This document shows, piece by piece, positions 1 through 8,324 of a stretch of 64,000 bases of DNA. The stretch lies in NCBI RefSeq assembly GCF_008123965.1, contig NZ_VSTH01000049.1, forward strand, positions 1-64,000, given 5' to 3'. The DNA is from Bradyrhizobium hipponense (GTDB taxonomy: Bacteria; Pseudomonadota; Alphaproteobacteria; Rhizobiales; Xanthobacteraceae). The notes beneath the pieces were generated by a model. That model searched no databases. It was not told the DNA's origin and worked only from the letters and a program-made list of their open reading frames with translations. The first letter of the stretch is position 1, and each line of letters begins with the position of its first letter. Both the position numbers and the translations under genes were made by a program.

Positions 1-46
1 AGCGTTCTTCACGGACGACTACTTACGTCATAAAATCTTTTCTTGA

Positions 47-1426
47 CCGATCTCCGGCTATCACATGGCGGTCGTCGCCGGCGTCGTCTTCTTCGCAGTG
101 CGCGCGCTGCTGGCCTTGATCCCGGGACTGGCTGTCGGCTTCGCCATCAAGAAATGGTCTGCAGCCGCGGCGCTGGTCGCGGCCGCGTTTTATCTGCTGC
201 TGTCGGGTGCGGAGGTTGCCACCCAACGATCGTTCTTCATGACGGCGGTGGTGCTGATCGCGGTGATGGTCGACCGCCGCGCCATTACCTTCCGCACGCT
301 CGCGGTGGCCGCCCTGATCGTGCTCGCGGTGGCGCCAGAGGCACTTGTTCACCCCAGTTTCCAGATGTCGTTTGCGGCAACGCTCGGGCTGGTGGCGCTG
401 GTGCAGGTCGGGATGCCGAACCTGTTCGCTTCGCCCGATCATTCCGCGACCGCGCGGATCGCAATGTGGGGCGGCCGCGAGATCGCGATGCTGTTCCTGG
501 CCTCGCTGATTGCGGGGCTTGCGACCACGCCCTATGCCGCCTTCCACTTCCACCGCGTCACGCCGTTCGGCGTGCTCGCCAATCTCGGCGCAATGCCGGT
601 CGTGTCGGCGCTGGTGATGCCCGCGGGGCTGTTGGGCTTGCTGGCGGCGCCGTTCGGGCTCGACGGCGTGTTCTGGTGGCTGATGGGAATCGGCATCGAC
701 TGGATGGTCGCGGTCTCTCGCTGGGTGGCGTCGCTGCCGGGCGCGGTCGGCCGCATCCCGGCTTTCGGCATCGCGCCGCTGGTCGCGGCAAGCCTCGGGA
801 TCATCCTGATGGGCCTGTTGCGTACGCCCCTGCGCTGGTCCGGCGCGCTGGTGCTGCTGGCTTCGATCGCCTGGGGACTCTCTGCCCGGCAGCCCGATGT
901 CCTGATTGCCGGTGACGGCCAGAGCATTGCGGTGCGGGGCAGGGACGGGCAGATGCATCTGATCAAGACGAGCAAGGACGCCTTTCTGCTCAAGGAATGG
1001 CTCGCGGCCGACGCCGATTCTCGCAACGCCGGCAACGCCGCACTCAGCGATGGCGTGTCGTGCGACGAGTTGGGCTGCGTGACGCCGCTCGCCGACGGGC
1101 GCCTGGTTGCGCTAGCGCTGCGCGTCGACGCGCTGGCTGATGATTGCAGCCGCGCCGCGCTGGTGGTCGCCGCTCGGCCTGTGCCGCCGGATTGCGCGGC
1201 GATGGTGGTCGATCGGCAACGCCTCACCGCACAGGGCGCGCTGGCGCTGACGCAGCGCGGCGACGGCTTTGCGATTCAAGCGGTGAGGGCGCGAGGCACG
1301 AGCCGCCCATGGTCGCCGGCCGTCGCAGGCGAGGGTGATTTTGACACGAGCCTTGCGCCGAAGACGGCTGCGCCCCGCAGCAAGGACGCAACACCATCGG
1401 AGGCCGACCTGCAGGCCGAGGATTGA
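47..1426 (+). CDS. comEC: ComEC/Rec2-family DNA uptake channel, C-terminal part (5' end missing or disrupted)
   Basis: The 459 visible residues begin with the ISGYHMAVVAG stretch of the ComEC/Rec2 competence domain and continue through many hydrophobic segments, so this is an inner-membrane protein of the family that moves single-stranded DNA into the cytoplasm. The C-terminal part (about residue 290 on) is soluble and ends in an Ala/Ser/Asp-rich tail. I see no metallo-beta-lactamase motif. The frame does not stay open to the window edge: a TGA lies at 44-46, and bases 1-48 are AT-richer than the gene and do not encode the residues expected before ISGYHM. The first ATG inside the segment is at 65, but nothing suggests a real start there. 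The gene may be truncated, frameshifted or joined to foreign DNA at about position 48. It converges on the GAF gene, with 9 bases between the stops. Confidence 0.8.
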   Translation, partial: PISGYHMAVVAGVVFFAVRALLALIPGLAVGFAIKKWSAAAALVAAAFYLLLSGAEVATQRSFFMTAVVLIAVMVDRRAITFRTLAVAALIVLAVAPEALVHPSFQMSFAATLGLVALVQVGMPNLFASPDHSATARIAMWGGREIAMLFLASLIAGLATTPYAAFHFHRVTPFGVLANLGAMPVVSALVMPAGLLGLLAAPFGLDGVFWWLMGIGIDWMVAVSRWVASLPGAVGRIPAFGIAPLVAASLGIILMGLLRTPLRWSGALVLLASIAWGLSARQPDVLIAGDGQSIAVRGRDGQMHLIKTSKDAFLLKEWLAADADSRNAGNAALSDGVSCDELGCVTPLADGRLVALALRVDALADDCSRAALVVAARPVPPDCAAMVVDRQRLTAQGALALTQRGDGFAIQAVRARGTSRPWSPAVAGEGDFDTSLAPKTAAPRSKDATPSEADLQAED

Positions 1427-1435
1427 GCGGAACGG

Positions 1436-2377
1436 CTAAAGATACCAGGCCAACAGGGCTTCGAGTCCAGCATTGCCGATGACCGGCAGCGCCACCATCC
1501 GGCTCAGCCCCGATATGCGAGCTTCCGAAGCCGCGATCGAGGTGTCATGCGAGAGATCGTCGTTGAGCGCGGGCATGCCGGTTGCCCAGGCTCCGCCGAT
1601 GCTGCCTTCGCCTCTGACGATGGATTTCGTCGCATAGAGCGCGGCAAGGTCGGTCTGCGCACTGCAATCGCCGGCCCGAAAGACCAGCGCCGAACGGGCC
1701 GCGTCCGGCACCCAGATCTCGAAGCGCCGCGCAATCGGCGTGGCCTGTGCGGAAAGGAATGTCAGGACCCAGGTGTGGTCGGCGCCGGTCCGGTAGGGCA
1801 CGCCGACGCCCAGGTTGATCCCGACCTTGGCGGCGTCCTCCCAGCGCAGGAAGCTTTTGGCATCGTGCAGGTCCTTGATGATCAGCGGTGCGCCCGCTTT
1901 CCAGGTGCGTCCGGGCAGGCCGAAGCCGCGTGGAAATTTGGTGTGGCGCGAGTTGAACTCGAACATGTCCGCGGCGCCATAATAGCCGTCGACGAGCCCC
2001 ATCTCGTGGGAGACGTCCGGATCGTTGTGCCAGAGCTCGATCGCGCCGACATGCGCCTCGTCGTCGCCGCAGAACAGCACCATGACGGCTTGCAAAAATT
2101 CGCCGGCAAACACCGGCACCGCCACGCCGCAGGTCAGCCCCGCCGCGATGGCCTGATCGGTCCGCTTGAAATAGGAGTTGGCGAATTTGGTGAGGATCAC
2201 GGGGTGGCCGCTGGACCAGGCCTTGCCTGGTAGGCCCTCGTCATATCCGAAGCGCAAGTTTTCGCTTACGGCCCTGAACGCGCACAGGCCTTCGCTGTAG
2301 AGGCCGCCGCCGAATTCCAGCCGCATGCGCGTCTGGTCAGGCACCCAGAGTTCAACGACGCGAATGAAGGTCTTCAT
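1436..2377 (-). CDS. Protein of three tandem GAF-like modules
   Basis: A 313-residue soluble protein with no signal peptide or membrane segment. It consists of three repeats of about 105 residues (roughly 1-107, 108-215, 216-313). Each opens with E-[LI]-W and an acidic residue soon after, and carries a G-x-W-x-x-G-x-P core (GKAWSSGHPV near 51, GRTWKAGAPL near 156, GGAWATGMPA near 261). This core is typical of GAF-type ligand-binding folds. No kinase, cyclase, GGDEF or DNA-binding domain is attached, so the output is unknown; a stand-alone sensor or light/redox-responsive protein is possible. I chose the ATG at 2377 (MKTFIRVVEL); the frame can be extended seven codons to a TTG. A GAGGCGG sequence lies upstream. 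Function is inferred from fold only. Confidence 0.75.
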   Translation of the reverse strand: MKTFIRVVELWVPDQTRMRLEFGGGLYSEGLCAFRAVSENLRFGYDEGLPGKAWSSGHPVILTKFANSYFKRTDQAIAAGLTCGVAVPVFAGEFLQAVMVLFCGDDEAHVGAIELWHNDPDVSHEMGLVDGYYGAADMFEFNSRHTKFPRGFGLPGRTWKAGAPLIIKDLHDAKSFLRWEDAAKVGINLGVGVPYRTGADHTWVLTFLSAQATPIARRFEIWVPDAARSALVFRAGDCSAQTDLAALYATKSIVRGEGSIGGAWATGMPALNDDLSHDTSIAASEARISGLSRMVALPVIGNAGLEALLAWYL

Positions 2378-2597
2378 CGAGCGTGCCCGCCGCCTCAAGC
2401 TGCATCAGCATCGGCCATTTGGCCGCGGAGCGGGCGTTCAAAATTCAGGCAGGGCGGCCCAAACTTCGTGCGACGTGTACGGGCGGCAGAGGCCGCCCAT
2501 CTGAATTCGAGGGCCGCAAAACACTCCCTTTCGCCGGCCTCGGCCGGCGATGGCAATTTCAATCCTGGCCTCGACCTTGCGGCCGGGGATGGCAGTG

Positions 2598-3032
2598 TCA
2601 GCCGATCGGCAAACGGGTGACGGTCGGCTGCCTGTCAGCGATGATCTGCGGCTTGTGCTCGCGTTCGCCGACCGGCTGGCTCACCGGCAGTTGCAGCACG
2701 GTTGCGCGCTGGCCTTCGACGAGTTGCGTGACCAACACGTATTTGCCGTCGGGAAATTCGATCGCGTCGTGGTGGCGATCGGGAATGTGCGAGTCGATCT
2801 TGCCGAACTTTCCGACGCGCGAGTTGACGGTGCGCGTCCAGATCCAGCGATTGTCGTAGCGGACGTTGTCGGCGAAGGCGAGCTCCGTTCCCGGCAGCAG
2901 GCAGACCGCGACGGAGAGATCGGCTTCGGAGGCGAAGCCGCGCGTCGAGGTGCCGCGGAAGGTTGTCGTGACGATCGTCTCGCCGACTTCGGCCGGGCGC
3001 GTCGCGACGGCATGCAGGCTGTAGTCACACAT
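2598..3032 (-). CDS. Conserved hypothetical protein (MCDYSLHAVATRPAEVG start)
   Basis: A 144-residue protein of unknown function. The start at 3032 (MCDYSLHAVA) is preceded by GAGGAG at a good distance, which favours it over the longer frame. I see no signal peptide, membrane segment or catalytic motif. The sequence is hydrophilic with several beta-prone stretches (IVTTTFRG, SVAVCLLPG, KYVLVTQLVEG), suggesting a small beta-rich fold. I recall similar short proteins as common hypotheticals in Bradyrhizobium, but no role is known to me. It stands alone: about 220 bases without a gene lie downstream and about 300 upstream. Confidence 0.7.
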   Translation of the reverse strand: MCDYSLHAVATRPAEVGETIVTTTFRGTSTRGFASEADLSVAVCLLPGTELAFADNVRYDNRWIWTRTVNSRVGKFGKIDSHIPDRHHDAIEFPDGKYVLVTQLVEGQRATVLQLPVSQPVGEREHKPQIIADRQPTVTRLPIG

Positions 3033-3328
3033 CGGGTGCTCCTCATTCGAAGATAGCAACCCGCGCCTCTTCTGAGGCGCAGGCCTCTATCAGAGTAGAA
3101 AGTACATAAGCATCTGCTCGGTTGTAGGCAAATCTGCGGCTCGCCGACGCAGGCTGCGATCACATTATCTTTCCCGGTTCAGTAGGAACAAAGCCTGTGT
3201 CCGTGAATTTTGCGCGCACTCGCACGTCAGCGGCCCGCCGGTGCAGACCAGCCGGAATACGGCCAATTCGGCTGCGACGTTTGTTGGACCGCGTTGCGGG
3301 CATTGCGGAATTGCGCGCTGACCGCGGT

Positions 3329-3438
3329 CTACTTGCGGGCATGATGACGCGGATGCGCGGCGAAGGCTTATGACGTAGCGCCCGCCATCAACGCGGTCGT
3401 GAGCATACTCAGAATGATCTTGGACTGATCTTGCGCAT
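3329..3438 (-). pseudogene. Decayed gene for a 32-residue secreted peptide
   Basis: A strong ribosome site (GAGGAGATAA) precedes an ATG at 3438, but translation ends after nine codons. The cause is visible: CAAGATCA occurs twice, separated by GTC, which is an 11-base duplication that shifts the frame. If one copy is removed the reading is MRKIILSMLTTALMAGATS, then a TAA, then AFAAHPRHHARK and a TAG. Apart from that TAA, this is an ideal signal peptide with an AFA cleavage site followed by a short His/Arg-rich tail. So the gene carries two independent lesions, a duplication frameshift and a nonsense codon, with ribosome site and peptide otherwise intact. The product would have been a small exported peptide of unknown function. 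Confidence 0.65.
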
Positions 3439-3556
3439 GGTTATCTCCTCGGTCTCACAAGGCCGCGAAGCGATGAGTGCTTCGTGCGGCGTGCCGAGGA
3501 TGTAGCGCTGCAGGGGTGGCCGGATCATCTGTGCAGAACCAGAAGACCATCCAGCC

Positions 3557-3579
3557 GGAGCGGACAATCCGTCCGCTCC
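3557..3579 (-). terminator. Hairpin downstream of lexA
   Basis: A perfect 9-base stem (GGAGCGGAC / GTCCGCTCC) with a 5-base loop lies 30 bases past the lexA stop. Read on the minus strand it is followed by a moderately T-rich stretch without a clean T run, so it may be a weak intrinsic terminator or only an RNA 3'-end stabiliser. Confidence 0.45.
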
Positions 3580-3608
3580 AATGGGTAGCGCGTGAGCGTC
3601 GGGTACGC

Positions 3609-4310
3609 TCAGTATTTCCGGTACAGCCCGATCAGCTTGCCCTGAATCTTAACCCGGTTCGGCGGCAGGATGCGCACCTCATAGGCCGCGTTGGCGGGCT
3701 CGAGCGCGATCGAGGCGCCACGGCGGCGGAAGCGCTTCAGCGTTGCTTCCTCCTCGTCGATCAGCGCCACGACGATGTCGCCGGTATCGGCAGCCTCGTT
3801 GCGCTGGATCAGCGCCATGTCGCCGTCGAGGATGCCAGCCTCGACCATCGAATCGCCGCGCACTTCGAGCGCGTAATGTTCGCCCGGACCGAGCATGTCA
3901 GGCGGTACGTTGATGGTGTGGCTGCGGGTCTGCAACGCCTCGATCGGCGTACCGGCCGCGATGCGGCCCATCACCGGCACGGCAACGGGGCGCTCACCGT
4001 CGTCCGCAGACGCGCTGGAGCTCGCGCGCACCTTGCCGAGATTGCCTTCGATGACGCTCGGCGTGAAACCGCGGCGGGTGCCGGCGGCGGCCTGGAGCTC
4101 GGGCAGCTTGATCACCTCGATGGCACGGGCGCGGTTGGGCAGACGCCGGATGAACCCGCGCTCCTCGAGCGCGGTGATCAGGCGATGGATACCTGACTTC
4201 GAGCGCAGATCGAGCGCGTCCTTCATCTCGTCGAAAGAGGGCGGCACGCCGCTTTCCTTCAAACGTTCGCTGATGAACCGCAGAAGCTCGTATTGTTTGC
4301 GCGTTAACAT
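3609..4310 (-). CDS. lexA: SOS-response repressor LexA
   Basis: A 233-residue LexA, the repressor of DNA-damage genes that cleaves itself when RecA filaments form. The N-terminal winged helix-turn-helix (residues 1-65, [13 protein letters not shown] to [11 protein letters not shown]) is followed by a linker and an S24 peptidase domain. The self-cleavage site is the Ala119-Gly120 bond in GRIAAGTP, the nucleophile is Ser154 (RGDSMVEAG) and the general base is Lys192 (ATLKRF). I chose the ATG at 4310 because the family starts MLTRKQ; the frame extends three codons to a TTG. The SOS box about 100 bases upstream implies autoregulation. The neighbour moeA lies upstream on the same strand. Confidence 0.97.
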   Translation of the reverse strand: MLTRKQYELLRFISERLKESGVPPSFDEMKDALDLRSKSGIHRLITALEERGFIRRLPNRARAIEVIKLPELQAAAGTRRGFTPSVIEGNLGKVRASSSASADDGERPVAVPVMGRIAAGTPIEALQTRSHTINVPPDMLGPGEHYALEVRGDSMVEAGILDGDMALIQRNEAADTGDIVVALIDEEEATLKRFRRRGASIALEPANAAYEVRILPPNRVKIQGKLIGLYRKY

Positions 4311-4409
4311 CTCGACCAAATCCCCCGGTTGATGTCGTTCGATTCCGAGACGGCGAATTCAGCGGCGAGCCGCTAGATGCTCGAAACAAATCATGAACGG
4401 ACACTATAT

Positions 4410-4424
4410 GTTCGATATGTGTTC
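4410..4424. promoter_or_regulatory. SOS box (LexA operator)
   Basis: The direct repeat GTTC-GATATGT-GTTC matches the alphaproteobacterial LexA target GTTC-N7-GTTC. It sits between moeA and lexA, about 100 bases before the lexA start, so it fits autoregulation of lexA. Confidence 0.85.
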
Positions 4425-4485
4425 CGCAACTGCTTAATTTACCGTGAACGCGACAAAGTTATGGAAACGCGTGCGGTCGGCGCGT

Positions 4486-5688
4486 TCAAGCCGGCAGCCG
4501 CAGCACCTCGCAAGGCGTGCCCGCCTCTGCCTTCGGCGCGAACGGCGCGCGCACGAGAAGTGCCTGCGCCGCAGCCAGATTCGCAAGCAGCGAAGAATCC
4601 TGATGGTTGACGGGAAGGGCGACGAGCGCGCCGTCCTCCCGCACCTCCAGACGCGCGCGAAGATAATCCTCGCGCGCATCGTTGGAACCGACATTGCGGC
4701 CGAGCACGGCGCGCTCGCGGCGGTGATGAATCACTGAGCCGCCAGATAGCGCGCGAATCAGCGGAACCAGGAACAGGAACGCGCAAACGTAGGATGACAC
4801 GGGATTGCCGGGCAGGCCGATCACGCGCATCGCGCCGAGCCGTCCGTGCATCATCGGCTTGCCCGGCCGCATCGCGATCTTCCAGAAAGCCATGGAGATG
4901 CCCTCGGCCTCCAGCGCCGGCTTGACCAGGTCGTGGTCGCCGACAGATGCGCCGCCGGTCGTGATCAGGATGTCTGCGCCGCTGTCGCGGGCGCGGCGGA
5001 TGCCGCAGGTGGTGGCGTCCAGGGTATCCGCGGCAATTCCAAGGTCGATGGTTTCAGCGCCTTCGCTGCGCGCCAGCGCGTGCAGGGCGAAGCCGTTGGA
5101 ATAGACGATCTGTCCGGGGCCGGGTGCGGTTCCCGGCATCACCAGCTCGTCGCCGGTCGCGAGAATCGCAATCTTCGGACGGCGGCGGACCGGAAGGGAG
5201 GGGTGATTCATGCCGGCGGCGAGCGCCAGATCTCGTTCGGTGAGGCGGGTGCCCGTCCGCAGAAGCACGTCGCCCTCGCGAAAATCGACGCCGGCGGGGC
5301 GGATGTGGCGCCCCACGATTGCGGATTCCTTGATCGTGATGCGCTTGCCGTCCGCGACCGTATCCTCCTGGATCACGACGGCATCAGCGCCATCGGGAAC
5401 GACGCCGCCGGTGAAGATTCGCACCGCTTCGCCCGCCCCGATAGTTCCCGCAAACGGGCGCCCCGCGGCGACCTCGCCGATCAGGTGGAGTTCTGCCTCG
5501 ATCTTTGCCGCATCGGCTGCCCGCACGGCGTATCCGTCCATCGCCGACATCGCCTGCGGCGGCTGCGTACGCCGCGCCGCGACGTCGCGCGCGAGCACGC
5601 GATGGAAGGCATCGGCGAGAGGGATCACCTCTTCGGCCAGAGGCTCTGTCCCCGCCAGCACCGCTGCGAGCGCGTCAGAAACCGGCAT
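4486..5688 (-). CDS. moeA: Molybdopterin molybdenumtransferase MoeA
   Basis: A 400-residue MoeA, the enzyme that inserts molybdate into adenylylated molybdopterin in the last step of molybdenum cofactor synthesis. The family signatures are present: the PPQAMSAMDGYAVRA region, FTGGVVPDGADAVV, the ILATGDELV opening of the MoCF domain, TTGGASVGDHD, and KPMMHGRLG...GLPGNPVSS. The length is normal for the family. I chose the ATG at 5688 (MPVSDALAAVL), since the upstream in-frame extension is not MoeA-like. moaC, a partner in the pathway that usually sits next to it in relatives, is here 10 kb away at 16.1 kb. Confidence 0.95.
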   Translation of the reverse strand: MPVSDALAAVLAGTEPLAEEVIPLADAFHRVLARDVAARRTQPPQAMSAMDGYAVRAADAAKIEAELHLIGEVAAGRPFAGTIGAGEAVRIFTGGVVPDGADAVVIQEDTVADGKRITIKESAIVGRHIRPAGVDFREGDVLLRTGTRLTERDLALAAGMNHPSLPVRRRPKIAILATGDELVMPGTAPGPGQIVYSNGFALHALARSEGAETIDLGIAADTLDATTCGIRRARDSGADILITTGGASVGDHDLVKPALEAEGISMAFWKIAMRPGKPMMHGRLGAMRVIGLPGNPVSSYVCAFLFLVPLIRALSGGSVIHHRRERAVLGRNVGSNDAREDYLRARLEVREDGALVALPVNHQDSSLLANLAAAQALLVRAPFAPKAEAGTPCEVLRLPA

Positions 5689-5826
5689 CAAGGCCACGGG
5701 GAAAACTCCTGCAGGGCACGGTCGGACGAAGAACGGCGAAGTTCTAGCCGAGCACGAGCGCAGAGGCAAAACGACGGCGAGGCAGGATGAATCATCCTGC
5801 CTGACTTTGCTCGGTAAGAGTAGGCG

Positions 5827-5919
5827 TCAGGTCCGGTGCGGCATGATCCAGATGACGAGAACGACGGGGACCAGCGTGGCCATGGCAAGGACGAGAACGA
5901 CCAGAGCCACGGCCAGCAT
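5827..5919 (-). CDS. 30-residue predicted membrane peptide
   Basis: This short frame reads MLAVALVVLVLAMATLVPVV and ends LVIWIMPHRT, so it is almost entirely hydrophobic with a basic tip. It would form one transmembrane helix of about 25 residues. The ATG begins three bases after the TGA of the upstream small gene (TGA-TCG-ATG), an arrangement typical of translational coupling. No independent ribosome site is obvious. A role cannot be assigned. Random hydrophobic frames do occur in GC-rich DNA, so the evidence is the coupling and the composition only. Confidence 0.45.
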   Translation of the reverse strand: MLAVALVVLVLAMATLVPVVLVIWIMPHRT

Positions 5920-5922
5920 CGA

Positions 5923-6117
5923 TCAACTCGCTGTAGGCCCGTTGGAATGGACGTCAGGAGCTTGGAGACCCTGATCCTTGTCGGGCAGCGGATCCGCCTG
6001 AGACTTCAGATCGGCGGCCTTACTGATCAGCTTGGCCGAGAGCTCCGAGTCCGAGGTGGTTCTGGCGAATTCAAGAAGGAGAGAGGCCTGCTTGGTAAGG
6101 TAGGTCTTGCCCAACAC
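5923..6117 (-). CDS. Small hypothetical protein (64 aa), GTG start
   Basis: The frame from GTG 6117 encodes 64 residues with a helical core, YLTKQASLLLEFARTTSDSE followed by LSAKLISKAADLKSQ, and a polar Pro/Asp/Gln-rich tail. I recall similar short helical proteins with an LL-x-FA-x-(T/S)-(T/S)...KAADLK pattern in Bradyrhizobium, of no known function. There is no ATG near the conserved part. GTG at 6117 has GGACGGACG upstream; TTG at 6114 is an alternative. The 30-residue membrane peptide follows after three bases. An A/T-rich stretch (TTGCGCAATTTTATACAGAG, minus strand) about 75 bases upstream could contain its promoter. Confidence 0.5.
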   Translation of the reverse strand: MLGKTYLTKQASLLLEFARTTSDSELSAKLISKAADLKSQADPLPDKDQGLQAPDVHSNGPTAS

Positions 6118-6236
6118 GATGATGCGTCCGTCCGTAGAAGTACTGACGGAGTGAAGAGTCCGGAACCGAGGCTTCCGTTCCCGGAACTCTGTATAAAATT
6201 GCGCAAAATGATTTGGTTCCTCGTTTCGGGCAATTT

Positions 6237-6250
6237 GGTTCCGGGGAACC
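6237..6250. repeat. Short inverted repeat after the HAD gene
   Basis: GGTTCC-GG-GGAACC forms a 6-base stem directly past the end of the minus-strand HAD gene, and GGTTCC occurs again about 25 bases further on (plus strand, 6214-6219). It may act as a weak transcript end; no T run follows. Confidence 0.3.
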
Positions 6251-6260
6251 GGGTTCCCGA

Positions 6261-6884
6261 TCAGATCCCCAAGGCCCTGAGCGCCTCTCCGACGTCGCCG
6301 GGCGACATGACGTGGACCGCGGTCAATCCGCATGCCCGCGCTCCCTCGACGTTTTCGGCGAGATCATCGAAGAACACGATGCGCTTTGCCGGCACGCCGA
6401 TCGCAGCCACGACATGGTCGAAGGCTTCGGCATCCGGTTTGCGCAGGCCGATGCTGGACGACAGGTAGACCTCGCGGAAATGGCCGAGCAGATCGGCATA
6501 TTCCTTCGAGAAATAGTCGACATGCGGACGGTTGGTGTTGGAGAAGGCGTAGAGCGGCATCTGCCTGGCCGCGCGCGGCAACAGCTCCGCGATATCGGGC
6601 ATCTCTCCTGCGAAGATCGCGTTCCAGCCCTCTAGGAACTGTGCGTCCGAAATGCCGATTCCGAGCGAAGCGCGCAGCGAGGCGAAATACTCCGCATCGC
6701 TGATCCTGCCGACCTCGTGCAACCGGTAGGCCTCGTCACGCACATAGCGCGCGACGATGGTCTCCGGCTGGCAGCCGGCATGTCCAGCCCAGCAGGCGAT
6801 CGCCTTGGAGAAATCGATGTCGAGCACGACGCGCCCGAGATCGAACAGAAGCGCATCCGCGCTGCCGGGAGAGAGTGGGGTCAT
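6261..6884 (-). CDS. HAD-superfamily phosphatase, YihX-like
   Basis: A 207-residue HAD hydrolase with all four motifs: LLFDLGRVVLDID (nucleophile Asp in motif I), SNTN (motif II), the Lys in GLRKPDAEAF (motif III) and VFFDD (motif IV). The order and spacing, including the FDLG-x-V-x-x-DID opening and the GRISDAEYF cap region, resemble E. coli YihX, an alpha-D-glucose-1-phosphate phosphatase. As in YihX, the residue two after the nucleophile is Gly rather than Asp. The substrate cannot be fixed from sequence. It lies 14 bases downstream of the 2-hydroxy-acid dehydrogenase with AAAGGA in between, so the two form an operon. Confidence 0.85.
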   Translation of the reverse strand: MTPLSPGSADALLFDLGRVVLDIDFSKAIACWAGHAGCQPETIVARYVRDEAYRLHEVGRISDAEYFASLRASLGIGISDAQFLEGWNAIFAGEMPDIAELLPRAARQMPLYAFSNTNRPHVDYFSKEYADLLGHFREVYLSSSIGLRKPDAEAFDHVVAAIGVPAKRIVFFDDLAENVEGARACGLTAVHVMSPGDVGEALRALGI

Positions 6885-6898
6885 TGCATCCTTTCAGG

Positions 6899-8026
6899 TC
6901 AGTAGCGATACGGCTCGACGTCGAACAGCGGGAACGCGCTGAACACGCTCGGTGCATTGGTGGCGGCCGCCGGGTGCAGGCAGGACTTGTTGATCTCGGC
7001 GAACGAGGTGGCCCCCAACAGGCCGAGGCAGCGTAGCACCTCATCCTCCAGCAGCTCCAGCATCCGCGTCACGCCGGCTTCACCGGCTGCGGCAAGTGCC
7101 CAGCATTGCAGCCGGCCGATGCCGACGAGGTCGGCGCCCGCCGCGACCGCCTTGACAATGTCGGTGCCACGACAGAAGCCGCCGTCGACCATGATCCTGG
7201 CGCGGCCCTTCACGGCCTCGACGATCTCGGGCAGCACATGCATGGCGCCGCGGCCGTGATCGAGCTGGCGGCCGCCATGGTTGGAGACATAAATCCACTC
7301 GCCGCCATGATCGACCGCGATCTGCGCGTCCTCGGCGGTCGCGATGCCCTTGAGGATCAGCGGAATCTTGAACTTGTCCTTGATCATCTTCACGGTCCGC
7401 CACTCCAGCCCCTTCTGGAAGTCGCCGCCGGTGGCACGCAGCCGGCTCTCGCGAACGTAACGCTTGGCGATGTCGCGTTCACGACGGCTGTAATGGGCGG
7501 TGTCGACGGTCAGGCAGAAGCCGGCGTAGCTGTGCTTCACGGCGCGGCTGACGACATCCGCGACGAAGTCGTCGTCGCCGCGGACATAGAGCTGGAACAA
7601 GCGCAGCGCATCGGGCGCGGCTTCGGCGGTGTTCTCGAGGCCGGGCTCGGAGACCGAACTCAGCATGTGCGCTGCCCCGAAGGCGCCGGCGCCGCGCGCC
7701 ACGCTGGCAGCGCCTTGGGGATCGAAGATTTCGAGCGCGCCGACAGGGGCCAGCACCACCGGAAGGCGCAGCTTGCGGCCGAACTGCTCGACGGAGCCGT
7801 CGACCTTGCGGACGTCGCGCAGCACGCGCGGCCGGAAGGCGATCTCGTCCAGCGCCATGCGGTTGCGGCGCATCGTGGTTTCGGTCTCGGCGGCCCCGAC
7901 GATATAGTCCCAGGCGTTCTGGTTGAGGTTGGAGCGCGCCTTCCGAATGAGTTCGTGCAGGTTCTGGAACGGCTCGTTGCTGGAGCCGAGTTCGACGTTC
8001 CGTTGCGGCCGGAGCGCTTCGTTCAT
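6899..8026 (-). CDS. FMN-dependent alpha-hydroxy-acid dehydrogenase/oxidase (LldD family)
   Basis: A 375-residue TIM-barrel flavoenzyme of the L-lactate dehydrogenase/glycolate oxidase family, which oxidises L-2-hydroxy acids to 2-oxo acids. Visible signatures are the N-terminal NAWDYIVGAAETE, VLAPVG, LILKGI (Lys that contacts FMN N1) and the active-site SNHGGRQLDHG with its catalytic His, followed by IMVDGGFCRGTDIVKA and VGIGR. There is no membrane-binding insertion, so it is probably cytoplasmic. The exact substrate and electron acceptor are unknown. ATG 8026 follows GGGAGG at a good distance. The HAD phosphatase follows 14 bases downstream. Confidence 0.88.
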   Translation of the reverse strand: MNEALRPQRNVELGSSNEPFQNLHELIRKARSNLNQNAWDYIVGAAETETTMRRNRMALDEIAFRPRVLRDVRKVDGSVEQFGRKLRLPVVLAPVGALEIFDPQGAASVARGAGAFGAAHMLSSVSEPGLENTAEAAPDALRLFQLYVRGDDDFVADVVSRAVKHSYAGFCLTVDTAHYSRRERDIAKRYVRESRLRATGGDFQKGLEWRTVKMIKDKFKIPLILKGIATAEDAQIAVDHGGEWIYVSNHGGRQLDHGRGAMHVLPEIVEAVKGRARIMVDGGFCRGTDIVKAVAAGADLVGIGRLQCWALAAAGEAGVTRMLELLEDEVLRCLGLLGATSFAEINKSCLHPAAATNAPSVFSAFPLFDVEPYRY

Positions 8027-8324
8027 TGTTGTCCTCCCGAGAATTTGAAGCCTTATGCCATCGCCTATCCCGTCCGGCGCTCCAAAACTATCCTAAAATC
8101 GCATGGCTGCGAGGCGTGGGCCGGCCAGCCAATTACGGCGTGCGCGAGGCGGTCCTCGAACGTTGCCAAAAGTTTAGGTCGGGGCGAAGGGATTTTTGCG
8201 GCGTACCCGCCGGGCGGGCCGCCCGGCCTTGAAGAAACCGGAATGGTATTGTGAGAAACGGGCTGGATCGCCATTTGGCTCCCAAGCTCCAAGAGAACCG
8301 CTAAGCAAAAAGGCCAGCCCACCC
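8027..8324. other. Divergent intergenic region with a GC-rich inverted repeat
   Basis: About 300 bases between the divergent hydroxy-acid dehydrogenase and S41 protease genes. It must hold both promoters, but I cannot name boxes with confidence. GCCGGGC-GGGCC-GCCCGGC forms a perfect 7-base stem at 8209-8227. No other gene is visible; the protease frame can be read back to 8196 but without a supported start. Confidence 0.4.
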
